NCBI GenBank assembly: GCA_033439255.1
Contig: CM065885.1
Location: 2,170,001-2,234,000, forward strand
Direction of reading: 5' to 3'
Length of the DNA: 64,000 nt
DNA from: Hericium rajendrae
Lineage: Eukaryota > Basidiomycota > Agaricomycetes > Russulales > Hericiaceae
Shown here: positions 45,564-58,553 of the stretch, in pieces
Numbering within the stretch: the stretch's first letter is position 1
How the letters are laid out: each line of letters begins with the position of its first letter
Notes under the pieces: model-generated
The model's database searches: none
What the model was told of the DNA's origin: nothing
Seen by the model: only the letters and a program-made list of their open reading frames with translations
Translations under genes and position numbers: made by a program

Positions 45564-48500
45564 ATGGCAGCCACCATGTCGCGCTCTTTCCTCGACGCTT
45601 CGATCTCGGACCTCGTCCGCAGACTCAAGACGGACGAGAAAATCTCTCTGCTCGCGGGTCCCAACTGGTGGAACACGCAGGCGATCGAGCGACTTGAGAT
45701 CCCTGCGGTCCGGATGAGCGACGGACCCAATGTGCGTTGCGGAGATGCAGAGCGTGAGTGAGCGGGTGTGCTGACTCGACGTGTTGGATAGGGCGTGCGC
45801 GGTTCTTCGCATTTCATCCCGACTCCCGCGCAGTGTCTTCCAGTACGTTGACGTCATAGGACTTCGGTGATAGAATGACCGGCTCATCTCCGAACAGTGT
45901 GCGACGCTGCTCGCGTCGACGTTCGACCAGGCCGCAATTCACAAGGTCGGCGAGCTACTTGCGCAGGAAGTCAAGGTTAAATCGTCGGTAATCCTCCTCG
46001 CGCCGACATGCAACATACAGCGCTCGCCGCTCGGCGGGAGATCCTTCGAGTCTTTCTCCGAGGATCCGCACCTCTCAGGTCAGCGCTCGCGACACGTACA
46101 AGGAACGCAGGCTCATGATCCACCCTAGGCACTTTGGCAGCCGCCTACGTTTCGGGCCTCCAAGAGAACGGCATTTCAGCGACCATCAAGCATTTAGTTG
46201 CCAATGACCAAGAGCACGAGCGCACGGCGGCCGAGTCGGTCATGTCTGAGCGCGCTCTGAGAGAGATCTATCTCTACCCGTGCGCACCATGACCTCCTCC
46301 GCGGACTCATTATAGAAGCCTGGACTGCAGATTCATGCTCGCGCAGAAGATCGCACGCCCATGGGCATTCATGACAGCATATGGTCGTCTGAACGGCGTG
46401 CACTGCTCCGAGAACCCCGAATTGCTCCAGGGGATCCTTCGGGACGAATGGAAGTTCGACGGTCCCATTATTAGCGACTGGTTCGTCCTCATCGCGCCGG
46501 TGGCCTTGAACTGGTGACTGACGGGCTGTCTTGTAGGCACGGCACGTACGGGACGGCAGAAGCCCTCAATGCGGGCCTCGATCTGGAGATGCCGGGACCG
46601 CCGCGCTGGCGGACGGCAAACCTCATTTACCACACGCTCTCGTCGCAGAAGCTGCGCATGGAGACCATCGACGCGCGCGTCACCACGCTGCTGACGTTCA
46701 TCCAGAAGCTCGCGCGTGAGAACCCGGACGTCGTCTACGGCGACGGCGAGGAGCGCTCGCGCGACTCGCCGGAGCTGCGCGCGTTCGCGCGGAAGCTGGC
46801 GGCGGACGGCGCGGTGTTGCTCAAGAACGATGATAATGTGCTGCCGCTGACGTCGAAGCGGGTGAAGCGGATTGCGGTCATTGGGCCCAGTGCACGCGCA
46901 CGGATCATCTCTGGTGGTGGATCGGCCCAGTTGAAGCCAACTTATACGGTGACGCCTTGGGAAGGTATCGCCAGCGTCGCGCCGAAGGAGATCGAGCTAA
47001 ACTACGAAGTTGGCTGCTACGGTAATCTATAAGTCTGAGCTTCCAGCTAGGATATAAACTGACACTATGACACTATAGCACATAAATATCTGCCAACGCT
47101 GGAAAACGAGCTTACCACGCCCGATGGAAAGTCGGGCTGGCTGTGTACCTTCTTCGCACACAATGAACAGGATGAGCCGGTCAAGGCGGTCGCTAACTTC
47201 GTCGTCAATGACACCCGCATCAAGCTCAATGATTTCTTGCCGGAGGGCCTCTCGGAAAACTGGTCCATCGAACTGAAGGGAATCTACACTGCGGAAAATT
47301 TGGGCCCTTTCGAGTTTGGACTCACCGTGGCAGGTATAGTCCTGCTATGCGTCTTTTTCTCCCGCTAAATTTTGTACCGCAGGCCGTGCCAAGCTATTCA
47401 TCGATGACAAGTTGACAATTGACAATTGGACCAAGCAGACCCCAGGCGACTTCTTATGGGTAAGAAATGATTGTCGTCCCGGCGCACCTACTTACTGTGC
47501 TACACAGCCAGGGAACGATCGAAGAGAAGGCCGTCGTCGACCTCAAAGCCGGACAGACCGTCAATGTCTTAGTGAAGTACACAAACACTTTCCCTCCAGA
47601 AACCGACGCGGGTGCAGGCGACCTGTCGCAGCCAGCGCTCATGAAGGGTGTGGTAAGTTTGCATTCTCTCGGAGACTCTCGATGGATACCCATTCGATCA
47701 ATAAGCGACTCGGCGGCGCTCCCGTCATCGACGCAGAGAAGGCGATCAAAGACGCGGTCGAGCTAGCGTCGAAGTCCGACGCCGTCATCATCGTGTCTGG
47801 CTTGACGCCCGAATGGGAAAGCGAAGGCTTCGACCGGCCGTCACTGAAGCTCCCGGGGCGACAAGACGAGCTGATCGACAGGGTGAGCAAGGCGAATGCA
47901 AAAACGGTGGTCGTCGTCCAGGCGGTACGTGCCCTCATCTACTCCGCAATCCCACTCGCGGTCCTCATCGTGCACCAGGGCTCCGCAGTGTCGATGCCAT
48001 GGGTCAACACCGCGGCTGGCATTCTCCAGGCATGGTACCAGGGCAACGAGGCCGGCAACGCGATCGGGGACATCTTATTCGGCAGGGTCAACCCGTCCGG
48101 CCGCCTCCCGCTCACGTTCCCAGTGCAAATGCAGGACGTACCTGCATATCCGAACCTGTTCAGCGAAAATGGGCAGATCCATTATCGCGAGGATCTGTTT
48201 GTGGGGTACAAGCACTATCAGGCGCGGGACATTCATCCGCTGTTCGCATTTGGGTACGAGGTTCATCGCTCCATAACGATGCGTCCTCTGACACTTTTCG
48301 ACAGCCACGGCCTGTCATACACGTCTTTCGAATTCTCTGATCTCACGGTATCAGAACCGTCGTCATTCGACAAGAATCTCCAGATCGAAGTCAGCCTGAC
48401 AGTCCAAAATGTCGGCGCGCTCGCAGGCTCGGAAGTCGTCCAGCTTTACGTCTCGTACCCCGACATCGGCCTCACGACCCCGCCCCTGCAGCTGCGCGGC

Positions 48501-48710
48501 TTCACGAAGGTGCACGACCTCGCGCCCGGCGAGTTCAGAAAGGCAACGATCACGCTCGATCGATACGCGTTTGCATTCTGGGATATCAATAAGAAGGGGT
48601 GGGCCGTGAAGAAGGGGGCATATGGCATGTTTGTGGGGCCTAGCAGTACGAGTCTGCCACTAGAGGAGAAGGTGGAAATGAAGGAGACGTTCTCGTGGAC
48701 TGGCATCTGA
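45564..48710 (+). CDS. GH3 beta-glucosidase with PA14 domain
   Basis: Predicted 852 aa; exons 45564-45731, 45792-45842, 45898-46078, 46129-46279, 46331-46480, 46537-47021, 47079-47333, 47383-47459, 47512-47652, 47706-47924, 47979-48253, 48305-48710. It hydrolyses terminal beta-glucosyl residues. Order: GH3 barrel ([42 protein letters not shown]), the nucleophile Asp in [14 protein letters not shown], the second domain starting [15 protein letters not shown], a PA14 insert (about residues 395-545, [17 protein letters not shown]), then [10 protein letters not shown] and a fibronectin-III-like end. No signal peptide, so it may be intracellular like other PA14-type fungal enzymes. The last intron (51 nt) is in frame without a stop. 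Confidence 0.93.
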
Positions 48711-49235
48711 GCGCAATGCTTGGTTCATGTCAAATAAATATTTGACCTGAGAAGAATTTTAGATGCATTAGTTTTGTTCATGGATGACCTGCGGACGAGG
48801 GTAGTTAGTAGTTCCTTGATTCACTTACAGCTCCATCCTGCTGCCAGCTTGAATCCATCCTACAACACGAGACTCCTCCAAAAGATCCTCTATTCATACA
48901 GTACATAACTTACAAGCACTGACTTTTATTGATGGGTATGCGTCTCTGCCACTCCGCACAGTCGATCCCACCTGCATGGGTATACTCATCCTCCATCCAC
49001 ACCCGCATACAAAATGCACTCTCAGCTACGCCGAATAAGCAAGAATAGATAACGGCAGCCTGGATGCGTGCCGGCTCGTGGGGACCCGCTGCAGGAGGCC
49101 GGACTCGTTGGTGTTTTGTTGTAATGTGTCACATCCACATTCATTCACTGGTCGTGCCTGAGCTCGCCAAGGTCATCCATGTGCGCGCTGTTCGGAGGGC
49201 AGGTAAGTCTCGTGCAGAGCATGCGGTGGTGATGC
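48711..49235. other. Convergent intergenic region GH3 - UNC93-like
   Basis: About 520 bp between two converging genes; no coding or repeat signal seen. Confidence 0.5.
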
Positions 49236-51153
49236 TTACACCATCTCATCCTCGTAGTCCGTGTGGTCGTTCACGCGCAGATGGATCATGGGAAGCAGGA
49301 ACACGAGCCCGGCGACAAGCAACACCCAGGTGGAGATGAAGATGTTCATGTACCTGCGCGATGTGATCAGAGCCGCCGCAACTCAGAGTCCGTATACGTA
49401 CGGGAGCTTCATAGCGTCTGCACGCCACACACCCGCCGCGCCGGCGGACTGGATAGATTTATCTGCAGCGGCCAGTAAGATGAATGGTTCGTCGCGACAA
49501 AGGTTGGGGAGAGTGCTCACAGAATCCGGAGAAGTATGCCAGTTTGGCGGGGTCATTCGACATGGCACCCATCATCCAGTACGCAGTCGTCTGCCACATG
49601 GAGTCGAGCAGCCCGCAGGAGATGAACAGCAACATGCGCCCCACATACGCACTGTCGTATATGTCGATCTTCTCCGAGTCCAGCGGGATAGACTGGCGGG
49701 TGTAATTTCTGCGCAGGCGTGAGGAGGCGCGGGCTGTCGTGAGCGATGGGGCTGACGTACCGCTGGTAGAAGTAAGCCCAGGTGTGCACTGCAAAGACGC
49801 CGAAGACGAGGATGCCCCAGCCGGCGAAGGCGCGCACGCGCCGCCGGAACTGGTGCTGGTCGAGGAGGATGCCGATGCTGATCGAGCCGATGATCTGGGA
49901 CAACCAGTACAGGAGGTTATTCAGCGAGCGGGCGCGGATGTTGAACAGCGCTGCGTTGTATTCGTTGAACTCTGGCGAGAACATCAGTTGAACGGATGGG
50001 TCCGGCTAACGGGAGACGCACGCCATGTGTAGAACCAGTTGGACGCGAAGAACATGGGGAAAAGGAGCACGACGAGCGGGTCTGTACGCAGTGCGATGTA
50101 GAGACCCCAGATCTCCGTTTTCCATGATGGCGAGCGGGGTGCAGTCACCCGCGATCCGTCTGTGCGTACCATCTTGCTTGGCTCTGCCATCAACAATGGT
50201 ATCAGGACTCCAATAATGGATAGTACGAGGAAGCCAATCTAATGATAGTGAGAATACTGCGCAGCCGATTTAGGCGCTCACGCACGTAGGTTCCATTCGA
50301 AACTAAGCATCAGAAATTGTTAGACCCGCTTCGCGTTATCAATGAAAGAGGCGAAGATAACGCACCAGAATTGGTCTATGATTGTCGTAATGATACATCA
50401 AACGCAAGGAAGAAATGGAAGAAGATCAAGCTCGGACGCACTGTAGAGTGGAAGTTGTTTCCCAGAGAAATTGCCGCCCCGACAACGCCGCCCAGGTTGA
50501 ATATCGACCAGAAGATGCCGATGTACTTTCCCTTCTGATCTTCAGTGGGATACGCGAGCATGAGTGAGCCCTGCGCCGTCCAAAGCAACCCAGCCAAAGC
50601 TCCGAGGATCGCACCGGCCGCAACGACGAAAGGTCCTGCGTTATGGTGTAGATTCATCGCACTGATAGGGTGTCATGAGCTTGAGTAGCAGGACCTGGAA
50701 ATTTAACAGCGTACAGATAGGACCCAATATACAGAGCATATCCCATACTGCCGAAGAGTAGTGAACGCTTAGGCCCAATCACATTGTTGATAGAGCTAAG
50801 AGCAAGGTCAGTTCACAAGGCATCGAGCAGCCGGAGGGAACATACCCGGAAAAGAACGCTGCGCCCGCAAAGGTCCCATACAGCGCCGAATTGGCATTTG
50901 CGCTCGTTGTGTTGTCGATCTGGCCGCCCGCGCCGAGCCCGTTCAGCGAGTTGAAGGCGCCCGGACACATGAAGCACACGAAGCCGAGAAGGACAACCTG
51001 CGTGGTGGGGTGGTAGTAGAAACCGCGCAAGCCTCCCGGACGGTCTTCGACCAGTTCAGAGGGTCCCGTGCCCGACCCGCTCGCCGTTCCGAAATCGTAG
51101 TCATCGCCACTGTTGTTCTTATGTTGGTAGCTCTTCTCGTACGGGTCGGCCAT
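49236..51153 (-). CDS. UNC93-like transporter (MFS-related, DUF895)
   Basis: Predicted 476 aa; exons 51153-50846, 50795-50715, 50661-50442, 50375-50366 (10 nt), 50302-50286 (17 nt), 50238-50022, 49971-49761, 49708-49521, 49462-49402, 49353-49236. Twelve membrane segments are likely. Family words: VVLLGFVCFMCPGAFNSLNG, GPKRSLLFGSMGYALYIGSY, GAAISLGNNFHST, SVSNGTYIGFLVLSIIGVL, WQFNEYNAALFNIRARSLNN and YFSGFYKSIQSAG. The N-terminal tail (about 45 residues, Gly/Asp/Ser-rich) is cytosolic in such proteins. Substrates of fungal UNC93-like proteins are mostly unknown. The two very short exons together encode TNSVSNGTY and would be missed by many gene finders. Confidence 0.88.
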
Positions 51154-52443
51154 AGTGGTTCGAGGGAAGGAAGGACTCCGCGGTCCCAAAGCGCCTTGGG
51201 CCGCGGCGAAGGCCTAAGAAGTGTATATCTCAATTGGTCGACTAGTGAGGAGGTGCACTAAATGGGCGAGGCGACAAAGCGAAATAAGCGAGCACCCTAC
51301 GAGCTTATCATATCACGGACGAAGTATAGCTGTTGCCGAGGTCGCTGGCGCTTCAGAGCAGGCCAGCGCTCCGAGTCCAATTCGCAAATTGGTCCATCAG
51401 AGATAATGCAGTGCAATTTGCATATCGTCCTCGACACCTGTATAACAAAGCTCCACACAAACTGTCGAATTGAATGTGCATGAAATCGCAGAGAGATACG
51501 TTCTTACCGGACCCAAAAAAACGAGTACTTGCTTTCTGCAACGGCTCCAGGCCTTGCCAATGTCATGAGATCAAAATGCGGGGAGAACGTGCTTGATGAC
51601 ACGTACGAAGAGATCGGGCCAAGGTCAGAAGCATTCAGAAATGGAGTGTGACCGAGTCGGTGCGGCGCCAACTTCGCTGCAAATGGCAATAAATACGACT
51701 CTCATGAATCTTGATCATGTACCGATGTTCCAGCTGCATTTTGTCTTGGTGTTACTGACAATAAGAATGTAGCGCAGCTGCTGATCCATTAATCTGAAGA
51801 CTGTGTGAAACTTTAAAGGTCACGGTACCCCGAACGTTGACGGCGCAAGGTCATTTCCAACATCGTGGACCTGTCTTGACCGAAAGCCAGGTGAAAATCC
51901 GTAGGGTTGTTCCAAAGCAGCAGGTCCGCTGCACTCAGATGTTTATGGGACCATCTTTTATATTCTCCTGTCGCGTCACCTAGAAGACTGCAGAAACTCT
52001 CCAGTTATCTCATAGGTTGAGTTCGTTCATATCGAGTTCTTGCTGCTATACTCGAGTAACTAAGAATGCCCAGGCCAAGTCAACAAGGCAATGAAGACGA
52101 GAGCGAATATGAAGGAGATTACATACGACTGAAATCATGATTTACTCATGAAGATGTCGATCGAAAGGCATCGAATGCATACTCACCTTTAAAGATACCA
52201 CTTTCGAACTCCATTTATTCGGTCGAGCTTCTCCAAATCATGCTGAGCAGATATATATCAGAACCGACAATTGCCCAATCGCCGCGAACGGCGTATCAAT
52301 GGTCCATCTAGCTGTGATATATGGCCTTGCTGCTTCGAGTCGATTGTCGTACTATTCATGTTAATCTGCGGAGAACAACGAAGGATAGGGTCAGATTTTG
52401 GCATCAGTGCAGTGGCAATGAAGACGAACCTAACATTGACCAC
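51154..52443. other. 1.3-kb intergenic region
   Basis: Lies between the UNC93-like start and the stop of the MFS gene. Short open frames only; no repeats or motifs seen. Confidence 0.5.
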
Positions 52444-54035
52444 TTATCCAGTCTTCGCCTTGAGATCTCTCCAAAGCACGGTGGTCAGAATCAAGCCAAC
52501 GCCCAATATCCCCAGCTGCAATCCTATATACTTCGTCATTCCGATCTGCACACCCGCACCACCCCACACCGCACCGCTGACCCGGCCCGAGAAGTTGCTG
52601 TACTGGATCGCAAGACTCGTCTTTCCATTCCAGCTTCCAGGCAGGCGCTTCGACAACAGACTCATCGTGACCGTGCTCGCAATGTTGAATCCAAACGCAG
52701 TGAGGAACCAGCACATAAAGAACGAGCCAAACGTGACCTTATCCGCCGCAAGGATCGCAAGCATGATCAACAACCCAGCGCCGCCCGCCGCGCACCCGAG
52801 CACGAGGATGTAGCGGTCTTGTGTACGCCGCGCGAAGAGCACGTTGAAGAAGAGCAGCGGGAACGTCGCAACGCCGCCGAGCGCGATGAAATTGCCCGCC
52901 GCGAACGGCGACCAGCCGAACGCGTGCGCGGCATAGACGGGGATGTTCGCCTCCCATGCGCCAAGCACGAAGAAGCATGTCATCGCGAACCAGCACATCG
53001 TCGCCATCACGCCCCACTGGCGCGGCGTGATGCGGGTCTCATCCTCCTCATTCAGGCGCGTCGTGCTCGATACCGCGGACGGCGCGGCGGAGGCCATGTT
53101 GGGCGTTGCAGCTCCCTCGGAGGAGACGTATGTCGCCTGCGGGAACGGAACTGTATTGAGCTCCATGGGCGACTCGGGGAACTGCGAGACCTGCGGGCGG
53201 TTTCTTGGCACGTCCTCGAAAACCTGAGGGAACACAATCCAGAATAGCAGCCACAGCACGGCCATGACCCATCCGGGGCCCGTATACCCGTTGAAGACCT
53301 CGTTCGCAAAGCCGACCTTGTATAGGAGTCCACCAACAAAGGGGCCAACACTGAACCCAACGCCCTGGCCTACGACAAGCCATCCTGCAAGAGTCGTGCG
53401 CCGCCGGATGCCGACAAGCCGTGGGTCGGAGCAGAAGCGCTTAGAGTACATGAAGTTAGTGAAGGCGAAACCGATGACGATACGCCCGATGAGGATGAGG
53501 TACAGGAAGTGTGCGCGGTATGCGAGGCCATAGAATATGTGTCCCAAAATGGCTGTCGCGCAGGCAAAGTGCAGCGGACGAGAATATGCACCTGTCGACA
53601 GGTCAGAAACAGGATGCATCAAAGAGATGGTTGGCGACGGACCTTGATCGAGTTTCATGAGTGGAATCAACGCTATCCCTGCGAAGACCACAGGGATACC
53701 AATGACCAAACCGGAGAATGCAGCAGTTCCGCCGAGGTACTCGGCATATTTACTCGACGATGACACGATAATGAAGAAGGAAATCTGGAGTCTACTGTCT
53801 GAGATTTTGTCTCTGAATTATGAGTATTGATACGCACTTGGGAAAGAGCGTTCAGGCCGATCATTACAACCAGAGACGCAAGCTTTGGGAGCTTCAGCTC
53901 TGGATCTTCCTGCGCAACATCGTCATTAACTGCCTCTCCTACTTCTACTACAGTCTGTGCTGCTTTTGGCCTTCTGGAAAAGTTGAGTTTATCGGGGAGT
54001 TGAAACACAGTTGATATGATCTTTGGGGCCTGCAT
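52444..54035 (-). CDS. MFS transporter, CLN7/MFSD8-like
   Basis: Predicted 495 aa; exons 54035-53838, 53784-53643, 53591-52444. Two bundles of six membrane segments are split by a central loop rich in Ser/Pro/Glu (SQFPESPMELNTVPFPQ). Family-like words are LGHIFYGLAYRAHFLYLILI, GRIVIGFAFTNFMYSKRF, AGWLVVGQGVGFSVGPFVGG and FNIASTVTMSLLSKRLPGSW. The soluble N-terminus (about 50 residues) ends at LPKLASLVVMIGLNALSQ. MFSD8-type proteins are found in vacuole or lysosome membranes; location and substrate here are inference. The second intron (51 nt) has no stop and is a multiple of three, so the minus strand is open through it. Confidence 0.85.
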
Positions 54036-54921
54036 CTCGTGGACACCTATTAACGACTTGAGGACAAGTCAGACATCATAAGTATGATATAAATCTTTGT
54101 AAACTCACCACAAATGTCGTCAATCTCCTCAAAGATACGTCGGAAGGCGCGTTTCCGTTATTTACGATGTTTGCAGACAACGTCTTATGTATGAAACTAC
54201 CTGTACCAATTCCGCCTCGATTCCGTTACTCCGGAAAACGCGTGCGCCGCTTCGGTGCCTATCAAAGTGAGGACCCTTGCTGACTGGCGGGGCATTATGC
54301 ATTATATAGCAAGTCGCGACACCATGCCGCCATGTTGATGCTGTGAATAAAATCATGCGGAAGTTGGTTATCGCCGGCCGAGTCGATGACTCGATCGCGC
54401 TTCATGTTGCCTTGGAGAAATGTAGCGATAACGGTTGGAGACCCAGAAGCTTTTGCACAGTGAGAACCGGCTGGTCTGTAAGTATCAGCTGTCCCAACGA
54501 TCGAGGATTCCGATAGCAAGACGCATACCACATGCGCTAGCGTCGCCGATCATCCATATTCTGAATTTGTAGTCCTTATCTAATATGTGTAGAGGACGGA
54601 AAAACCAACTTAATGGGGGTCTTCAAAGTTAAAAGAAAAGATAAAGTCATCGATGATGGTGGTATAGAATCAAGAGTTACTGAAAGTTTTGTGAAAGGAG
54701 TGCAAGCTTGAGAGGGACGAGGAAAGGAACAGGCGCATGGCCCGCGCCGGCCCGCAATCATCCAGAAGCGCCCATGCCATTCGTACTTCCGTTCCCGACG
54801 GCCGACGCTCACATCCTCATGGTTTCTCAAACTCAAGGACAACCTCCGTTTTGGTATCAGTTGTGTATTCATGCCCATTCTCTTACTCCAAATGAATGAT
54901 AGTGATCTACCACTTCTACGT
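54036..54921. other. Intergenic region MFS - VAS1
   Basis: About 890 bp between two minus-strand genes; no gene, repeat or RNA signal seen. Confidence 0.5.
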
Positions 54922-57900
54922 CTATTTCAGATTCGAGAACATCTCTTTCGACAGCTCAAGGGTTGAAATCTCCGCTTCGTACGTTTTCCTCTAGAAAAAA
55001 ATGATAAAACAGTCAATATGCTTGTTCGTACGCCATGGAAAAGAAATCTGAACCTTCTCCTCGTTCGACAGTCGAACGATCTCCGGAACGGTCGCGTCGT
55101 AGTCCGCCTGCGACTCGATCTTGCGGATCTTCTCCAGGTTCATCCTCGCAAGATCAAGCTTCTTGTCGGCTTTCGCGATCTCGACGTCAAGATCCACGAG
55201 ACCCTATCGCCACCATTTAGCAAGCACTCGCAGCAACTTACAGAGTGACATACCCGGACAAGCACGTGGACGCCAATGCTCGGCGTCAGCGCCGTAGACC
55301 CGCATCCAGCAGGGACTTCGCTCAACTCCCGAACAATGGTGACGCTCTTGGCGCCCTTGGTCAGCGTCACCATCGTCGACACCTGCGACTCGACGAGCGC
55401 AGCCTCGGCGTCGCTCGTGGCATGGAGGAAGACTAACAAAAATTCAGTGGGGACAGTGTTGGAAGCTGTGTGATAGACGTACTTTGGATGTCGGATTGCA
55501 GGGTGTAGGACGCAGCGAGCGAGCGTCCGGTGCGGATTGCACTGAAGACGAGGTCGAACTGCTTGTCCGCATCCTCGAATACGAAGTCCTTATCCTGTTC
55601 GGGCTATCAGCGCGGCTCAGAAAATGAATATGTAAATCAACGTACGAAGACGGGATACTGTGCGAGCATGATGGATGGCGTGGGGTCATTTGGCCGACGA
55701 GGGAGGCGCTGCCACAGCTCCTCCGTCACGAACGGCATGAAGGGATGGAGCAGGCGCAATCCGTAATCAAGGCAAGTATACAGCGTCTGTTGCGAAGACG
55801 TCTTCGTCGTTGGTGACGCCGAGGGATCCGTCATCGGTTTCATCGCTTCCTGGAGAGAGTTTAGGACGCCGCTCATCGTGAAGATCGAGCTACACTTACG
55901 ATGTATACGTCGCACAGCTCGTAGAGCCAGAAGTTGTAGGCTGCAGTGGTGGCCGCCATGAAGTTGCGTTCCGCAAGTTGCTTATTGATCTCCTCCGCAG
56001 CGATGTTCAGCTTGTGGAAGATCCACTTCTCGACCAGCGACTCGTTTCCAGTGGGCTAAACATGAGAGCGTGATCAGTCGCCATCTTTTCCGCTTTATAG
56101 TGCAGATGCCCGACCTTGGCCTGAGGTTCCGGGACGAAAGTCTCATCGAGCTTGAGCATGGCGAACTTGGTCGCATTGAAGATCTTGTTGCAGAACTTCC
56201 TATAACCTTCCACGCGCAAGATCTCCAGGTTGATATCACGACCTCCGCCACTGTACGCGCACAGCGCAAACCTCAGCGCATCCGTCCCGCACTGCGGGAT
56301 GCCCTTCGGGAAGTCCTTCTTCTGCCCGGCCTTGGCCTTCACGATCTCCTTCTCATCCAAATTGCCCTCATAGAGCTTTTCGTGCAGCTTCTCAAGCGGC
56401 AAGCCCTGAATGACGTCCAGCGGGTCAATGACGTTCCCAAGCGACTTGGACATCTTGCGCCCGTGAGCGTCGCGGATCATGGCGTGGCAAAGGACCTCCT
56501 CGAACGGCATCTTGCCCGTGAGGTGGATACCGAGCATGACCATGCGGGCCACCCAGAAAAACAGGATGTCCCAGCCGGTCTCGAGCATCGACGACGGGTA
56601 GAACTTCTCGAAATCAAACGTCTTATCCGGCCAGCCCGTGATCGAAAACGGCCATAGTCCAGACGAGAACCACGTGTCGAGCACGTCTTCATCCTGCTCG
56701 AGCGTAAACTTGGCGTCGCCCGCGACCTTCTTCGCGCGCTCCGTCGCCTCCTCCAAAGTCCGCCCAACGACCCAGTACTTCCCGTCGTCGGTCTCCTGCT
56801 GCACGCCCTCGAGGCGTACGAAGTACGCCGGGCAGCGATGACCCCACCACAGCTGGCGCGAGATGCACCAGTCCTGGATGTTCTCCAGCCAGCGGTACCA
56901 GTCTGCCTCAGACTGCTTCGGTGAGATGTGCAGCTCGCCGGCGCGCGTGCGCTTCAGCGCGGCCTCCGCGAGCGGCTTGCTGTCTACCCACCACTGCGGC
57001 TTCAGCAGCGGCTCGATGATGTCCCCGGACTTGCTGCAGATCGGAATCTGCATCGGGTTGTCCTTCGTCTCGATGTACAGCCCCGCGTCCTTCAGCGCCT
57101 GCACCACCGCCACCCGCGCGTGGAACCGCTTCATGCCCTGGAACTTCTCGCCCGCGTTCGCGTTGAACGTGCCGTCGTCGTTCAGGATGTTGATGAACTC
57201 CAGCTTGTGGCGCACGCCCACCTCGTAATCGTTCAGATCGTGCGCCGGCGTGATCTTCACCGCACCCGTCCCGAACTCCATGTCGACCGCGACGTCATCC
57301 GTGACGATCGGGATGCGGCGGTTCACGAACGGGTGCAAGGCGAATTTGCCGTGCAGGTGCGTGTAGCGGGGATCCTGTGGGTGCACAGCGATGGCCGTGT
57401 CTCCGAGCATGGTCTCCGGACGGGTGGTGGCCACGATGATTTTCTCCTCCGAGTTCTCTATGGGGTATGCGAAAGATGTGATGACACCGAACTCGAATTT
57501 CTCCTTCGCGTCGTAGCCGGGCACATTCAGGAACGTCCGTCCACTCAGCTGCTTTTGGTCGACCTAGCGGATGTCTAAGTCACGCGAAGCACACGAGAGA
57601 AAGTGGCGTACCTCTAGATTTGATAATGTGGTGTTCAGCTGGACGCACCAGTTGACCAAGCGATTTGCGCGGTAGAGAATCCCATCTTCATGAAGACGGC
57701 AGAATGTTTCAATGACGGCTCTTGATAGCTGCTCATCCATCGTGAACGCCACACGGGACCAGTCGTAGCTACCGCCCAGGCGATGTAACTGGTTCGTGAT
57801 ACGATGTTGATAGTCATTCTTCCAGTCCATGACAGTCTCCACGAACTTTTCGCGGCCAAGATCGTGCCGTGTCTGCCCCGATGCCTTATAAAGACGCTTC

Positions 57901-58553
57901 TCGACCACGGACTGCGTCGAGATGCCCGCGTGATCGAAGCCAGGGATGAAGAGGGTCGTCTTGCCGAGCATGCGATTCCATCGCACGAGGGAATCTTGGA
58001 TGGCCACGGTCAAGCCGTGCCCAATGTGCAGGCTGCCAGTGACGTTAGGTGGTGGAGATGGGATCACGAACACGCCCGCCTTCTTGTACGAGCCATCAGC
58101 TTCGAGCTGGGGCTTGAAGAAACCCTGGGCATGCCACCAGTCATACCAGGCCGACTCGACGGCAATCGGGTTGTAACCGCTGGCCATAGGTTGCGAAAGA
58201 TCTAAACAGACGTAGGTAATTCATTCCCGAAGAATCACACGATTGATTTATACGACGCACCTTTCTTTTCGCCCTTGGGCGTTGTATTCACGAACACTTC
58301 CTCCTCCTCCCGCTTCCGCTCAGTCTTCGCTTTCTTCTCTCCAACAGGCATGCTGGCGAAAACTTTGGACTGTTTCGCAGCAAGTTTCGCCTCTTTTTCT
58401 AGACGCTTGGCCTCCTTCTTTGCTGTGACATACGGTTAGATTCTAGATGTAAGCACACCCGTGCCCATACTACTTACCTGCACTCTTCGATGGGCCATCT
58501 GGCGTTGCCGCACCAGAATCGGCTGATTTAGGTGTCTCTGCTGCTTGAGACAT
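54922..58553 (-). CDS. VAS1: Valyl-tRNA synthetase
   Basis: Predicted 1048 aa; exons 58553-58478, 58422-58261, 58201-57612, 57563-56115, 56055-55900, 55849-55646, 55594-55483, 55432-55254, 55203-55054, 54990-54922. Class Ia synthetase charging tRNA-Val. Seen: Lys-rich N-terminal extension, the HIGH motif in [11 protein letters not shown], editing-domain words [17 protein letters not shown] and [28 protein letters not shown], the KMSKS loop in [16 protein letters not shown], the anticodon-binding domain and the C-terminal coiled coil ([20 protein letters not shown]). In yeast one VAS1 gene supplies cytosol and mitochondria by alternative starts; a second in-frame Met at 58328 (ASMPVGEKK) and another at 58187 exist here, but dual targeting is only inferred. 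Confidence 0.95.
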
